Shown: positions 51,295 through 60,551 of the stretch, one piece after another
Numbering within the stretch: the first letter of the stretch is position 1
How the letters are laid out: each line of letters starts with the position of its first letter
Source: Nocardiopsis sp. NRRL B-16309
Lineage (GTDB): Bacteria > Actinomycetota > Actinomycetes > Streptosporangiales > Streptosporangiaceae
Assembly (NCBI RefSeq): GCF_001279585.1
Contig: NZ_LGEC01000027.1
Location: 1 to 64,000, forward strand
Direction of reading: 5' to 3'
DNA: 64,000 nt
The notes under the pieces: generated by a model
Told to the model about the DNA's origin: nothing
The model's database searches: none
What the model saw: the letters and a program-made list of their open reading frames with translations, nothing else
Translations under genes and position numbers: made by a program

Positions 51295-52755
51295 GTGAGC
51301 GTGAACCGCCCGGCTGCCGTCATCGTCCTCGCGGCGGGCGAGGGCACCCGAATGAAGTCCAAGCTTCCCAAGGTCCTCCATGAGATCAACGGGCGAAGCA
51401 TGCTCGGACACGTGCTCTCCGCCGCCCGTGACCTGTCTCCCCAGTACTCGGTGGTCGTCGTCGGCCACGCCCGGGAGCAGGTCCGGGCCCATCTGGCGCA
51501 GGCCGCTCCCGAAGCCCTCACCGCGGTCCAGGACGAACAGAACGGCACCGGCCACGCTGTGCGCATGGCCGTGGAGGACCTCGCCTCGCAGGGCGTGAAA
51601 CTCACCGGGACGGTCATCCTCACCTGCGGCGACACACCCCTGCTCCGTGCCGAGACCCTCGCCGGGCTGGTCGCCGAGCACGAGAGCGAGGGCAACGCCG
51701 TCACGGTGCTCTCCGCCCGCGTGCCCGACCCCCACGGCTACGGGCGCATCGTGCGCGACGCGGACGGCTCCTTCACGCGCATCGTCGAGCACGCCGACGC
51801 GGCCCCCGAGCAGCGCGAGATCGACGAGATCAACTCCGGCATGTACGCCTTCGACGGCGCCCTGCTCTCCTCCGTCGTCCAGCGGCTGTCCACGGACAAC
51901 GCCAAGGGCGAGGAGTACATCACCGACGCTGTCGCCCTGCTGCGCGGCGACGGCCACAGCGTGGGCGCCTGGGTCGCCGGGGACTGGCAGGAGGTCCAGG
52001 GCGTCAACGACCGCGTCCAGCTGGCCGAGGCCCGGCGCGTCCTGAACGAGCGCCTGCTGCGCGAGCACATGCGCGCCGGCGTCACGGTCGTGGACCCCGC
52101 CACCACCTGGGTGGACGTCCAGGTGCGCATCGGCCGCGACGCGGTGATCGAGCCCGACAGCCGCCTGCTCGGTGCCACCGTCATCGGTGAGGACGCCCGT
52201 GTCGGCCCCGGAGTCACCCTGGAGGACACGGTGGTGGGCGAGGGCGCGCGCGTGCGCGAGACCACCGCGGACGGGGCGGAGATCGGCCCCGGGGCCACCG
52301 TCGGCCCCTACACCTACCTCCGGCCGGGCACCCGCCTGGCCGAGCGGGCCAAGGCCGGCGCCTTCGTCGAGGTCAAGAACTCGAACATCGGTGCCGGATC
52401 CAAGGTCCCGCACCTGACCTACGTCGGCGACGCGGACATCGGTGTGGGCAGCAACATCGGCTGCTCCTCGGTGTTCGTCAACTACGACGGGGTCGAGAAG
52501 CATCGGAGCACCATCGGCGACCACGTGCGGCTCGGCAGCGACAACACCTTCGTCGCGCCGGTGCACGTGGGCGACGGTGCCTACTCCGGGGCCGGAGCCG
52601 TGATCCGGGACGACGTCCCGCCCGGCGCCCTGGCGGTCTCCGAGGGGAACCGCCAGCGCAACGTCGAGGGCTGGACCCGGCGCAAGCGTCCGGGTACGGC
52701 GGCCGCGGAGGCGGCGGAGCGGGCCGAGCGGCACAGAGCCGACAACGAGCAGTGA
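51295..52755 (+). CDS. glmU: Bifunctional GlcNAc-1-phosphate uridylyltransferase/GlcN-1-P acetyltransferase
   Basis: Makes UDP-N-acetylglucosamine for peptidoglycan. The 486-residue product has an N-terminal uridylyltransferase with VIVLAAGEGTRMKSKLPKVLHEI at 9-31, ILTCGDTPLL and EINSGMYAF. The C-terminal left-handed beta-helix has hexapeptide repeats (IGPGATVGPYTYLRPGT, HLTYVGDADIGVGSNIG) and the catalytic His in KVPHLTYVGDA. A Lys/Arg/Ala-rich tail extends the end. The GTG start follows GAGGGG by ten bases. Its stop is four bases from a possible upstream prs frame, so glmU and prs form an operon. TATCCT at 51178 may be the promoter -10. Confidence 0.97.
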   Translation: MSVNRPAAVIVLAAGEGTRMKSKLPKVLHEINGRSMLGHVLSAARDLSPQYSVVVVGHAREQVRAHLAQAAPEALTAVQDEQNGTGHAVRMAVEDLASQGVKLTGTVILTCGDTPLLRAETLAGLVAEHESEGNAVTVLSARVPDPHGYGRIVRDADGSFTRIVEHADAAPEQREIDEINSGMYAFDGALLSSVVQRLSTDNAKGEEYITDAVALLRGDGHSVGAWVAGDWQEVQGVNDRVQLAEARRVLNERLLREHMRAGVTVVDPATTWVDVQVRIGRDAVIEPDSRLLGATVIGEDARVGPGVTLEDTVVGEGARVRETTADGAEIGPGATVGPYTYLRPGTRLAERAKAGAFVEVKNSNIGAGSKVPHLTYVGDADIGVGSNIGCSSVFVNYDGVEKHRSTIGDHVRLGSDNTFVAPVHVGDGAYSGAGAVIRDDVPPGALAVSEGNRQRNVEGWTRRKRPGTAAAEAAERAERHRADNEQ

Positions 52756-52772
52756 CTGTGGGGGAGAAACAC

Positions 52773-53741
52773 GTGAGCGGCATGAAGACCACCGGCCAGA
52801 AACAGATGATGCTCTTCTCGGGGCGCACGCACCCCGCGCTGGCCGAAGAGGTAGCGAAGGAGATGGGGATCGACGTGGTCCCCACGCGGTTCGACACCTT
52901 CGCCAACGGTGAGATCTTCGTCCGCTACCTGGAGTCGGTGCGGGGCAGCGACGCCTTCGTGATCCAGTGCCACGCGGATCCGATCAACGAGGCCATCATG
53001 GAGCAGCTGATCATGGTTGACGCGCTCAAGCGGGCCTCCGCCAAGCGCATCACCGTGGTCACGCCGTTCTTCGGCTACGCCCGCCAGGACAAGAAGCACC
53101 GCGGGCGCGAGCCCATCTCGGCGCGCCTGATGACCGATCTGTTCCGCACCGCCGGGGCGGACCGGATGATGGCCGTCGACCTGCACACGGACCAGATCCA
53201 GGGCTTCTTCGACGGGCCGGTCGACCACCTGTTCGCGCTGCCGATCCTGGCCGACCACATCGCGAGCCGCGTCGACCTGTCCGAGATCACCGTCGTGTCC
53301 CCGGACGCCGGCCGCGTGCGCACCGCCGACAAGTGGGCCGACCGCCTGGGCGCGCCGCTCGCGATCATCCACAAGCGCCGCGACCCGGACGTGGCGAACC
53401 AGGTGAAGGTGCACGAGGTCGTCGGCCAGGTCGAGGGCCGCACCTGCGTGCTGGTGGACGACATGATCGACACCGGCGGCACCATCGTCAAGGCGGCCGA
53501 CGCGCTCTTCGAGCAGGGCGCCGCGAAGGTCCTCGTCGCCGCCACGCACGGCGTGCTGTCGGGCCCGGCCGCGCAGCGCCTGCAGGACTCGCGGATCTCC
53601 GAGGTGGTCATCACCAACTCGCTGCCCGTGCCCGAGGAGCGCTCCTTCGCCAAGCTGACGCAGCTGTCGATCGCCCCGCTCGTGGCCCGCGCCATCAGCG
53701 AGGTCTTCACCGACGGCTCGGTCACCAGCCTGTTCGAGTAG
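52773..53741 (+). CDS. prs: Ribose-phosphate pyrophosphokinase (PRPP synthase)
   Basis: Transfers pyrophosphate from ATP to ribose-5-phosphate, giving PRPP for purine, pyrimidine, His and Trp synthesis. The 322-residue product has the ATP flag RQDKKHRGREPISARL and the PRPP-binding signature DRMMAVDLHTDQIQGFFD near residues 130-147. CVLVDDMIDTGGTI is the ribose-5-phosphate loop. GTG 52773 is preferred because GGGGGAG lies seven bases upstream; a GTG at 52752 overlapping the glmU stop is the alternative. It is co-transcribed with glmU and ends at a very long hairpin. Confidence 0.97.
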   Translation: MSGMKTTGQKQMMLFSGRTHPALAEEVAKEMGIDVVPTRFDTFANGEIFVRYLESVRGSDAFVIQCHADPINEAIMEQLIMVDALKRASAKRITVVTPFFGYARQDKKHRGREPISARLMTDLFRTAGADRMMAVDLHTDQIQGFFDGPVDHLFALPILADHIASRVDLSEITVVSPDAGRVRTADKWADRLGAPLAIIHKRRDPDVANQVKVHEVVGQVEGRTCVLVDDMIDTGGTIVKAADALFEQGAAKVLVAATHGVLSGPAAQRLQDSRISEVVITNSLPVPEERSFAKLTQLSIAPLVARAISEVFTDGSVTSLFE

Positions 53742-53750
53742 CCGGTCGTC

Positions 53751-53794
53751 GCCGCTCTCCGGCGGCGCCCCGCGGGGCGCCGCCGGAGAGCGGC
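53751..53794 (+). terminator. Long perfect hairpin after prs
   Basis: Twenty-one bases starting GCCGCTCTCCGGCGGCG (53751-53771) pair without mismatch with 53774-53794 around a 2-base centre (in practice a 4-6-base loop). No T-run follows. It lies nine bases after the prs stop and is the longest perfect stem seen in the window. Confidence 0.85.
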
Positions 53795-54136
53795 GCGAGG
53801 GCGCGGACGCGGTATCCTGTCCTTCGCGCACCGAGCCCCGGCCGGGCCCGCGAGGCCGTATTAAAGGGGTCCGCGGAACCAGTAGACTTGACCGAGTGTC
53901 CCCGTGCCCAGACGGAGCCCTTGCGGGCTGCGTGTGGCAAAGCGGGCAGGGGTGCGCGACGAGCGTTCCCGGGCCGGACGGGTCCGGTGGCGGCTCGCCG
54001 GGCACGCCTGGAACCAGCGCGGTCGCGTCCCCTGCTTGTGGGGTGACCCCGCCGCTTCCCCGCCGAGGGCGGGAATCGTTCGTACTACTGGAGTCGTGTT
54101 CCCCGTGCTGCGGGGTTGAACCCGAGGAGTTTTGTC
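53795..54136 (+). other. Long leader region of rplY
   Basis: Some 340 bases without a convincing gene. TATCCT (about 53811) and TAGACT (53883-53888) are possible -10 boxes; TTAAAG (53861-53866) lies 16 bases before the latter. Transcription from the second would leave a leader of about 240 bases before the GTG. No known ribosomal-protein leader fold was recognised. Confidence 0.35.
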
Positions 54137-54730
54137 GTGTCCGAGGTACGTATCGCTGCCGAGCCCCGCACGGAATTCGGCAAGGGCGCGTCCCGTCGCG
54201 CTCGCCGCGCGGGTAAGGTGCCGGCCGTCCTCTACGGCCACGGCACCGAGCCCCGCCACCTGAACCTGCCGGGCCACGATCTCATGCTCGCCCTGAAGAC
54301 CCCCAACGTCCTGATTCGTCTGGACGGCCTGGACAAGGACAACCTCGCCCTTCCCAAGAGCGTGCAGCGCGACGCCATCAAGGGCTTCCTTGAGCACGTC
54401 GACCTGCTGGTCGTGTCCAAGGGCGAGAAGGTCGAGGTCGAGATCAACGTGACCCTGACCGGTGAGGTCAAGGCACCGGGTGTGCTCAACCAGGAGCTCG
54501 TCACCGTGACCGTCGAGGCCGAGGCCACCCACATCCCCGAGGGCGTGGAGTTCAGCGTCGAGGGCCTGGAGGTCGGCGACAACCCGACCGCCTCCCAGCT
54601 CAAGCTGCCCGAGGGCACCACGCTGGTCACCGACCCCGACTCGCTGCTGCTCACCGTCTCCGCGCCCCGCGTGGAGGAGGAGCCCGCCGAGGGCGAGGAG
54701 AGCACCGAGGGCGAGTCCGCCGCCGAGTAG
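54137..54730 (+). CDS. rplY: 50S ribosomal protein L25 (CTC/TL5 type)
   Basis: 5S-rRNA-binding ribosomal protein of the long form with a C-terminal extra domain. The 197-residue product begins VSEVRIAAEPRTEFGKGASRRARRAGKVPAVLYGHGTEP, the L25 fold that contacts 5S rRNA. A beta-rich TL5/CTC domain (residues about 95-180) follows, then an acidic tail rich in Glu (EEEPAEGEESTEGESAAE). GTG 54137 is preceded by GAGGAG at eight bases. rplY next to pth and prs is a conserved arrangement. Confidence 0.97.
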   Translation: MSEVRIAAEPRTEFGKGASRRARRAGKVPAVLYGHGTEPRHLNLPGHDLMLALKTPNVLIRLDGLDKDNLALPKSVQRDAIKGFLEHVDLLVVSKGEKVEVEINVTLTGEVKAPGVLNQELVTVTVEAEATHIPEGVEFSVEGLEVGDNPTASQLKLPEGTTLVTDPDSLLLTVSAPRVEEEPAEGEESTEGESAAE

Positions 54731-54754
54731 GCGAAGGACGCCACCACCGCATCG

Positions 54755-54792
54755 CGAACGCGCGGTCCCCGGTTCCGGGGGCCGCGCGTTCG
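54755..54792 (+). terminator. rplY terminator
   Basis: CGAACGCGCGG (54755-54765) pairs perfectly with CCGCGCGTTCG (54782-54792), and CCCCGG/CCGGGG extends the stem after a small bulge. It lies 24 bases after the stop and directly before the pth promoter region. Confidence 0.8.
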
Positions 54793-54817
54793 TCGCGTGG
54801 CCGATAGGGTCGGCCGT

Positions 54818-55453
54818 ATGTGGAGCTGGTGGCGGGGGTCGAAAAGGTCGGGCGTCAGGAAGAACGAGGACATGGCTGAGACCGAGCGGTGGCTGGTCGT
54901 CGGGCTGGGCAACCCCGGCCCCGCGTACGCGGCGAACCGGCACAACGCGGGCTTCATGGTGGTCGACGCGCTGGCCCGCGCCGCGAACGAGCGCTGGAAG
55001 TCCCACAAGGCCCGGGCCGAGGTCGTGGAGACCCGGCTCGACGGTACGCCGGTGGTGCTGGCCAAGCCGCGGACGTACATGAACCTCTCCGGTGGCCCCA
55101 CGGCCGCGCTGAGCGCCTTCTACAAGATCCCCGTCGAGCGGATCATCGTCGTCCACGACGAGCTCGACATCGACTACGGCGCGCTCAAGCTCAAGCGCGG
55201 CGGCGGTTCCGGCGGGCACAACGGGCTCAAGTCGCTGACGGCGTCCCTGTCCGGCCCGGACTACGTGCGCGTGCGCTTCGGGGTGGGCCGTCCGCCGGGG
55301 CGGATGGACGCGGCCGCCTTCGTGCTCAGGGACTTCTCCGCCACGGAGCGCGGCGAGCTGGACCTCAACGTCGAGCGCGCCGCCGACGCGGTGCGCACCG
55401 TCCTCACCGACGGCCTCGACCGGGCCCAGAACGTCTTCCACACCGCCGCCTGA
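54818..55453 (+). CDS. pth: Peptidyl-tRNA hydrolase
   Basis: Frees tRNA from prematurely released peptidyl-tRNA. The product has WLVVGLGNPGPAYAANRHNAGFMVVDALA (catalytic His in NRHN), KPRTYMNLSGG, VVHDELDIDYG (catalytic Asp) and GGSGGHNGLKSL. The start is uncertain. ATG 54818 is eight bases after TAGGGT (54805-54810), as expected for a leaderless message, and gives 211 residues with a Trp/Arg/Lys-rich N-terminal extension (MWSWWRGSKRSG). ATG 54872 matches the family start (MAETERW) but has a poorly spaced ribosome site. The core is unambiguous. Confidence 0.94.
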   Translation: MWSWWRGSKRSGVRKNEDMAETERWLVVGLGNPGPAYAANRHNAGFMVVDALARAANERWKSHKARAEVVETRLDGTPVVLAKPRTYMNLSGGPTAALSAFYKIPVERIIVVHDELDIDYGALKLKRGGGSGGHNGLKSLTASLSGPDYVRVRFGVGRPPGRMDAAAFVLRDFSATERGELDLNVERAADAVRTVLTDGLDRAQNVFHTAA

Positions 55454-55828
55454 CCCGGCCGGGCGCACCGGTCAGGCCCTGCCCGGAGGCCCCGTCCCCG
55501 CAGGAGCCGCGCGGTCGCGGTGCTCGCCCGCGTCGCCGGCGGGCTCCCACGACCCGTTGGGCGGCCCTCGTCCTGCTCGGCGCCATGGTGCCCGAGGACG
55601 GCTGACCCGGGTTTCGGTCCGGTATCGGTCCGGACACAGTCCGCCGGTACCGGGCCGAGTTGCCCAACAAGCCGACACAGTGCGCGACTTATCCACTACT
55701 TTTGGTTACTGTACGGTGCGTCGGCCCTCCGCGTTCGAGGCGGCGTCCCACTCCCGCCCTCCGCGTCGACTCCTGCCATGCCGAGGGTGGTCACGCACAG
55801 TGAGTAAATCGTCATTGTCAGTACTCCT
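55454..55828 (+). other. Gap before the glycan cluster
   Basis: About 375 bases without a gene. TCGGTCCGG is repeated directly (near 55617 and 55629) and could be a regulator site. Around 55670-55720 the sequence becomes much less GC-rich, with TACGGT at 55712-55717 as a possible -10 box and TTATCC 17 bases before it. This is the likely promoter of the sugar transferase gene. Confidence 0.35.
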
Positions 55829-55838
55829 GGAGGGATCT

Positions 55839-57338
55839 GTGGTCACAACCAGCGGGGTGAAGGCCGACCGGATGCAGCCGGCGCCGATCACCACGGGCCT
55901 CGGCGGCGCGCGGCGGGCGCGCCCGAGCGGCTGGACGCGCTCCTACGTGGCGGGCCTGGTCGCGCTCGACCTCACCGCCGCCCTCACCGCCACCGCGGCG
56001 GGCACCGCGGCCCGCTTCCACGACTCCCTGGACGCGGCGACCACGACCCCCTACTTCCACCTCTCCCTCCTGCTTCCCCTCGTCTGGGTCGTGTTCGTCT
56101 ACCTCGGCGGCGGCTACGCGCGGCGCTTCCTGGGCGTGGGGACCGAGGAGTACCGGCGGGTCGCCGTCTCCGGCGCCCTGCTCGCGTCGGCCGTCGCCAT
56201 CGGCGCCTACGCGGTCAAGTTCGACCTGGCCCGGGGCTACGCCCTCGTCGCCCTGCCGCTCATCGTCCTGATGAGCCTGGCCCTGCGCTACACGCGCCGC
56301 AAGGCCCTGCACCGGCGGCGGCGCTCGGGCGAGTGCATGAGCGGAGTCGTGGTCGTCGGCTACCGGGTGGCCGCCCGCGACCTCATCCGGCGCTTCCGGG
56401 GCGAGATCTACCACGGCATGCGGGTCGTGGGCGTGTGCCTGCCCGAGAGCGAGTCCCTCGGCGGGCGCGCCCCCGACGAGGTCGAGGGCTGCCCGGTCCT
56501 GGGCTCCTTCACCGACGCCGCGGACGCCGCCGCCCTGGTCGGCGCGGACACCGTCGCCGTGCTGGCCTGCCCCGAGATGGACGGGGCCGAACTGCGCCGA
56601 CTGGCCTGGCGGCTGGAGAAGAGCGGGACCGACCTCATCGTCGCCTCCGCCCTCATGGAGGTCGCCGGTCCGCGCACGTCCATCCGCCCGGTGGCCGGTT
56701 TGCCGCTGCTGCACGTGGAGCACCCCGAGCTCGCCGGGGCGCGCCGCGTCCTCAAGAGCGTCTTCGACCGGACGGCCGCCGCGCTGGCCCTGATCCTGCT
56801 CTCCCCGCTGCTGCTGGTGCTGTGCGCGCTCATCCGGTCGGAGGGCGGCGGACCGGCGCTGTTCACCCAGACACGCGTCGGCAGGGGCGGGGCCGAGTTC
56901 ACGGTTTACAAGTTTCGTACCATGGTGGTCGGGGCCGAGGCGTTGAAGGCGATGCTCACGCCCCGCAACGAGCACGACGGTGTGCTGTTCAAGATGCGTC
57001 GCGATCCCAGGGTCACGTCCGTGGGGGCATGGCTGCGCCGGTACTCGCTGGATGAGCTTCCCCAGCTCATCAACGTGGTACGAGGGGAGATGTCGCTCGT
57101 CGGCCCCAGGCCGCCGCTGCCGGAGGAGGTCGCCCAGTACGGGCACGACGTCCGCCGCAGGCTGGTGGTCAAACCGGGGTTGACGGGCCTCTGGCAGGTC
57201 AGCGGCCGATCCGACCTCTCATGGGAGGAATCGGTCCGCCTGGATCTGCGGTACGTGGAAAACTGGTCGCTGACGTTGGACATCCAGATCCTGTGGAAGA
57301 CGTGGTCAGCGGTGATCCGTGGGGCGGGAGCATACTAG
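55839..57338 (+). CDS. Initiating sugar-1-phosphate transferase (polyprenyl-phosphate type)
   Basis: Membrane enzyme that attaches the first sugar phosphate to undecaprenyl phosphate and so starts a surface polysaccharide. The 499-residue product has four N-terminal membrane spans (about residues 35-145), a central nucleotide-binding-like domain (VVVVGYRVAARDLIRRF) and one more span in FDRTAAALALILLSPLLLVLCALI near 310. The catalytic domain follows with FTVYKFRTMVVGAE, SLDELPQLINVVRGEMSLVGPRPPLPEEV and KPGLTGLWQVSGRSDLSWEE. GGAGGG five bases before GTG 55839 supports the start. It heads the run into cysQ-cysD-cysN. Confidence 0.95.
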   Translation: MVTTSGVKADRMQPAPITTGLGGARRARPSGWTRSYVAGLVALDLTAALTATAAGTAARFHDSLDAATTTPYFHLSLLLPLVWVVFVYLGGGYARRFLGVGTEEYRRVAVSGALLASAVAIGAYAVKFDLARGYALVALPLIVLMSLALRYTRRKALHRRRRSGECMSGVVVVGYRVAARDLIRRFRGEIYHGMRVVGVCLPESESLGGRAPDEVEGCPVLGSFTDAADAAALVGADTVAVLACPEMDGAELRRLAWRLEKSGTDLIVASALMEVAGPRTSIRPVAGLPLLHVEHPELAGARRVLKSVFDRTAAALALILLSPLLLVLCALIRSEGGGPALFTQTRVGRGGAEFTVYKFRTMVVGAEALKAMLTPRNEHDGVLFKMRRDPRVTSVGAWLRRYSLDELPQLINVVRGEMSLVGPRPPLPEEVAQYGHDVRRRLVVKPGLTGLWQVSGRSDLSWEESVRLDLRYVENWSLTLDIQILWKTWSAVIRGAGAY

Positions 57339-57341
57339 CCG

Positions 57342-58133
57342 GTGAAGAGCATTCGAGACGATCATGAGGTGGCGCGCGACCTGGCGAGCGAGGCGGGTCA
57401 GCTGCTGCTGCGCCTGCGCGCCCGGCACGGCTTCGCCGAGCCCGAGGTCCTGCGCACGCTGGGGGACCGGACCTCGCACGAGTTCCTCTTCTCCGCCCTG
57501 GGGCGGCTGCGTCCCAGCGACGCGGTGCTCTCCGAGGAGGGCGCCGACGACCCGGCCCGCCTGAGCGCGCGGCGGGTGTGGATCATCGATCCCCTGGACG
57601 GGACGCGCGAGTTCTCCGAGCCCGGCCGCACCGACTGGGCCGTGCACGTGGCCCTGTGGGAGAACGGCGACCTCGTCGCCGGGGCGGTGGCCCTGCCCGC
57701 GCAGGGCAGCACCGTGTCCACGGTCGACCCGCCGTGGCTGCCCGAGGAGCGCCCGGCCGGCCAGCGGCTGCGCATCACCGCCAGCCGGACCCGTCCGCCC
57801 GCGTTCGTGCAGCGGATGGCCACCCAGCTCGGCGCCGAGGTCGTCCCGATGGGGTCGGCGGGCGCCAAGATCTGCGCTGTGATGCTCGGCATAGCCGACA
57901 TCTACGTGCACGCCGGGGGCCAGTACGAGTGGGACAGCGCCGCGCCGGTCGCGGTGGCGCGTGCGGCCGGTCTGCACACCTCGCGCATCGACGGCTCGCC
58001 GCTGCGCTACAACGTAGCCGACCCGCTACTCCCCGATGTCCTTGTATGTCGATCGGAATTGTCGGGTATGTTGTTGGCAAGCATCCGCGACGGCGCGGAC
58101 CTGGACAGCGCCGGTCCGCACGCGGGGGGCTGA
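57342..58133 (+). CDS. cysQ: 3'(2'),5'-bisphosphate nucleotidase (CysQ-like)
   Basis: Phosphatase of the inositol-monophosphatase fold that removes PAP, the by-product of PAPS-using sulfotransferases. The 263-residue product has the metal motif WIIDPLDGTREF near residues 76-87 and, further on, GQYEWDSAAPVAVARAAG. SEEGADDPARL carries the first metal ligand Glu. GTG 57342 follows the sugar transferase stop by three bases, so translation is tightly coupled. Linkage to cysD/cysN and a sulfotransferase supports PAP as substrate rather than inositol phosphate. Confidence 0.9.
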   Translation: MKSIRDDHEVARDLASEAGQLLLRLRARHGFAEPEVLRTLGDRTSHEFLFSALGRLRPSDAVLSEEGADDPARLSARRVWIIDPLDGTREFSEPGRTDWAVHVALWENGDLVAGAVALPAQGSTVSTVDPPWLPEERPAGQRLRITASRTRPPAFVQRMATQLGAEVVPMGSAGAKICAVMLGIADIYVHAGGQYEWDSAAPVAVARAAGLHTSRIDGSPLRYNVADPLLPDVLVCRSELSGMLLASIRDGADLDSAGPHAGG

Positions 58134-58183
58134 GCGAAGGACCCCTCCGCCGTCGGCCGTGACAGGATTACTAAGGCGGATTC

Positions 58184-59116
58184 ATGGGTCAGGCGAGTCA
58201 GCAGGCACCCGGGCGGTACCAGCTTTCCCAGCTGGACGTTCTCGAGGCCGAAGCGATCTTCATCATGCGCGAGGTGGCCGCGGAGTTCGAGCGGCCCGTG
58301 CTGCTCTTCTCCGGCGGCAAGGACTCCATCGTCATGCTCCGCCTGGCCGAGAAGGCCTTCTGGCCCGGCGCCGTCCCCTTCCCCGTGATGCACGTGGACA
58401 CCGGTCACAACTTCGAGGAGGTCATCGAGTTCCGTGACCGGCGGGTGGCCCAGGCCGGGGTGCGCCTGGTGGTGGCCTCGGTCCAGGAGCAGATCGACGC
58501 GGGCAAGGTCAGCGAGCCCACCGGCCGCTGGGCCAGCCGCAACCGCCTGCAGACCGCCGCGCTGCTGGAGGCGATCGAGGAGAACGGCTTCGACGCCGCC
58601 TTCGGCGGAGCCCGCCGCGACGAGGAGAAGGCCCGAGCCAAGGAGCGCGTCTTCTCCTTCCGGGACGAGTTCGGCCAGTGGGACCCCAAGAACCAGCGGC
58701 CCGAGCTGTGGAGCGTGTTCAACACCCGGATCAACCGGGGCGAGCACATCCGGGTCTTCCCGATCTCCAACTGGACCGAGCTCGACGTGTGGAACTACAT
58801 CCGCCGCGAGCGCCTGGAACTGCCCTCCATCTACTTCGCCCACGAGCGCCGGGTCTTCGAGCGGGACGGCATCCTGCTCTCCGACTCGCCGCTCATCCAG
58901 CGCGACGAGACCGAGACCGTGTTCTCCGAGACCGTGCGCTACCGCACCGTCGGCGACCTGACCTGCACGGGCGCCGTCAAGTCCACGGCGGTGGAGCTGG
59001 ACGACATCATCGCCGAGATCGCCGCGACCCGGATCACCGAGCGCGGACAGACCAGGGCCGACGACCGGACCAGCGAGGCGGCCATGGAGGACCGCAAGCG
59101 CGAGGGCTACTTCTAG
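58184..59116 (+). CDS. cysD: Sulfate adenylyltransferase subunit 2
   Basis: Small catalytic subunit of ATP sulfurylase, which makes adenosine-5'-phosphosulfate. The 310-residue product has the PP-loop LLFSGGKDSIVML near residues 41-53, MHVDTGHNFEEVIEFRD, AFGGARRDEEKARAKERVFS and the end SEAAMEDRKREGYF, all diagnostic. It pairs with CysN. The start ATG is preceded by AAGGCGGA. It lies 50 bases after cysQ in the same orientation. Because a sulfotransferase lies downstream, this copy may serve sulfation rather than cysteine synthesis. Confidence 0.97.
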   Translation: MGQASQQAPGRYQLSQLDVLEAEAIFIMREVAAEFERPVLLFSGGKDSIVMLRLAEKAFWPGAVPFPVMHVDTGHNFEEVIEFRDRRVAQAGVRLVVASVQEQIDAGKVSEPTGRWASRNRLQTAALLEAIEENGFDAAFGGARRDEEKARAKERVFSFRDEFGQWDPKNQRPELWSVFNTRINRGEHIRVFPISNWTELDVWNYIRRERLELPSIYFAHERRVFERDGILLSDSPLIQRDETETVFSETVRYRTVGDLTCTGAVKSTAVELDDIIAEIAATRITERGQTRADDRTSEAAMEDRKREGYF

Positions 59117-59231
59117 GCCGCGCGGCCCCGCCTCGACGGGGAGCGTCCGCCGGACACCGGCCGGCCCCCGCCCACGACTCGCATCCCGGCGCTCCGGGCG
59201 CACGAACCTCTTCTCCAGGGACCAGGCAAGC

Positions 59232-60500
59232 ATGAACAACGACATTCTGCGGTTCGCGACGGCGGGATCCGTCGACGACGGCAAGAGCACCCTGATCGGC
59301 CGACTGCTGTTCGACTCCAAGTCCATCTTCGAGGACCAGCTCGACGCGGTGGAGCGCACCAGCACGGCGCGCGGCGAGGAGCAGACCAACCTGGCGCTGC
59401 TCACCGACGGCCTGCGCGCCGAGCGCGAGCAGGGCATCACCATCGACGTCGCCTACCGCTACTTCGCCACGCCCAGGCGCACCTTCATCATCGCCGACAC
59501 CCCCGGGCACATCCAGTACACCCGGAACATGGTCACCGGCGCCTCGACCTCCGACCTGGCGATCATCCTGGTGGACGCCCGCAAGGGCCTGCAGGAGCAG
59601 AGCCGCCGCCACGCCTTCCTCACCACCCTGCTCCAGGTGCCGCACCTGGTGCTGGCGGTGAACAAGATGGACCTGGTGGACTACTCCCAGGACCGCTTCG
59701 AGGAGATCAAGGCCGAGTTCGCCGACTTCGCGACCAAGCTCGACGTGCCGGACCTGACCTTCGTGCCGATCTCCGCCCTGCACGGCGACAACGTGGTGAC
59801 CAGCTCGGAGAACATGCCCTGGTACTCCGGGCCCTCGCTGCTGCACCACCTGGAGAACGTGCACATCGCCTCGGACCGCAACCTGATCGACGCGCGCTTC
59901 CCCGTGCAGTACGTGATCCGGCCGCAGAAGTCCGCCGACCCCGAACTGCACGACTACCGGGGCTACGCGGGCCAGATGGCGGGCGGCGTGCTCAAGCCGG
60001 GCGACGAGGTCGTCCACCTGCCGTCCGGCCTGACCACGCGGATCGCCAAGATCCTCACCGCCGACGGCGAGGTCGCCGAGGCCTACTCGCCGATGTCGGT
60101 CACCCTCCTGCTGGAGGACGAGATCGACATCTCCCGCGGCGACATGATCAGCCGCCCCAACAACTCGCCCGCGGTCTCGCAGGACCTGGAGGCGATGGTC
60201 TGCTGGATGACGGACTCGCGCAAGCTCACGCCGCGTTCCAAGCTCCTCATCAAGCACACGAGCCGGACCGCCAAGGTCATGGTCAAGGACCTGCGCTACC
60301 GGCTGGACGTCAACTCGCTCCACCGCGACGAGCAGGCCGACCACCTGGCCCTCAACGAGATCGGCCGGGTGCGGCTGCGCGCGACCCAGCCGCTGTTCGT
60401 GGACGAGTACTGCAAGAACCGGCAGACCGGCGGGTTCATCCTCATCGACGAGGCCACCAACGTGACGGTCGGCGCCGGCATGGTCGTCAAGGCGGACTAG
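59232..60500 (+). CDS. cysN: Sulfate adenylyltransferase subunit 1 (GTPase)
   Basis: GTP-driven regulatory subunit of ATP sulfurylase. The 422-residue product has G1 GSVDDGKSTLIGRLLFDSK at 12-30, EREQGITIDVAYRYF, G3 DTPGHIQYTRNMVTGAS and G4 NKMDLV, followed by two beta-barrel domains. There is no C-terminal APS kinase (CysC) fusion, so PAPS formation needs a separate kinase that is not seen here. The stop codon TAG (60498-60500) is part of the CTAG target duplicated by the IS5-family insertion, so the gene is intact but cut off from what lay downstream. Confidence 0.97.
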   Translation: MNNDILRFATAGSVDDGKSTLIGRLLFDSKSIFEDQLDAVERTSTARGEEQTNLALLTDGLRAEREQGITIDVAYRYFATPRRTFIIADTPGHIQYTRNMVTGASTSDLAIILVDARKGLQEQSRRHAFLTTLLQVPHLVLAVNKMDLVDYSQDRFEEIKAEFADFATKLDVPDLTFVPISALHGDNVVTSSENMPWYSGPSLLHHLENVHIASDRNLIDARFPVQYVIRPQKSADPELHDYRGYAGQMAGGVLKPGDEVVHLPSGLTTRIAKILTADGEVAEAYSPMSVTLLLEDEIDISRGDMISRPNNSPAVSQDLEAMVCWMTDSRKLTPRSKLLIKHTSRTAKVMVKDLRYRLDVNSLHRDEQADHLALNEIGRVRLRATQPLFVDEYCKNRQTGGFILIDEATNVTVGAGMVVKAD

Positions 60501-60551
60501 GCACTGTTTTTTGGAAGTGGGAGCAGAGCAAGGCCTGCTCTGGCAGGCTTG

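Noticed and set aside
50423..51295. Integrated element using tRNA-Gln as attachment site
   Set aside because: I saw no second copy of the tRNA 3' end downstream and no integrase gene.
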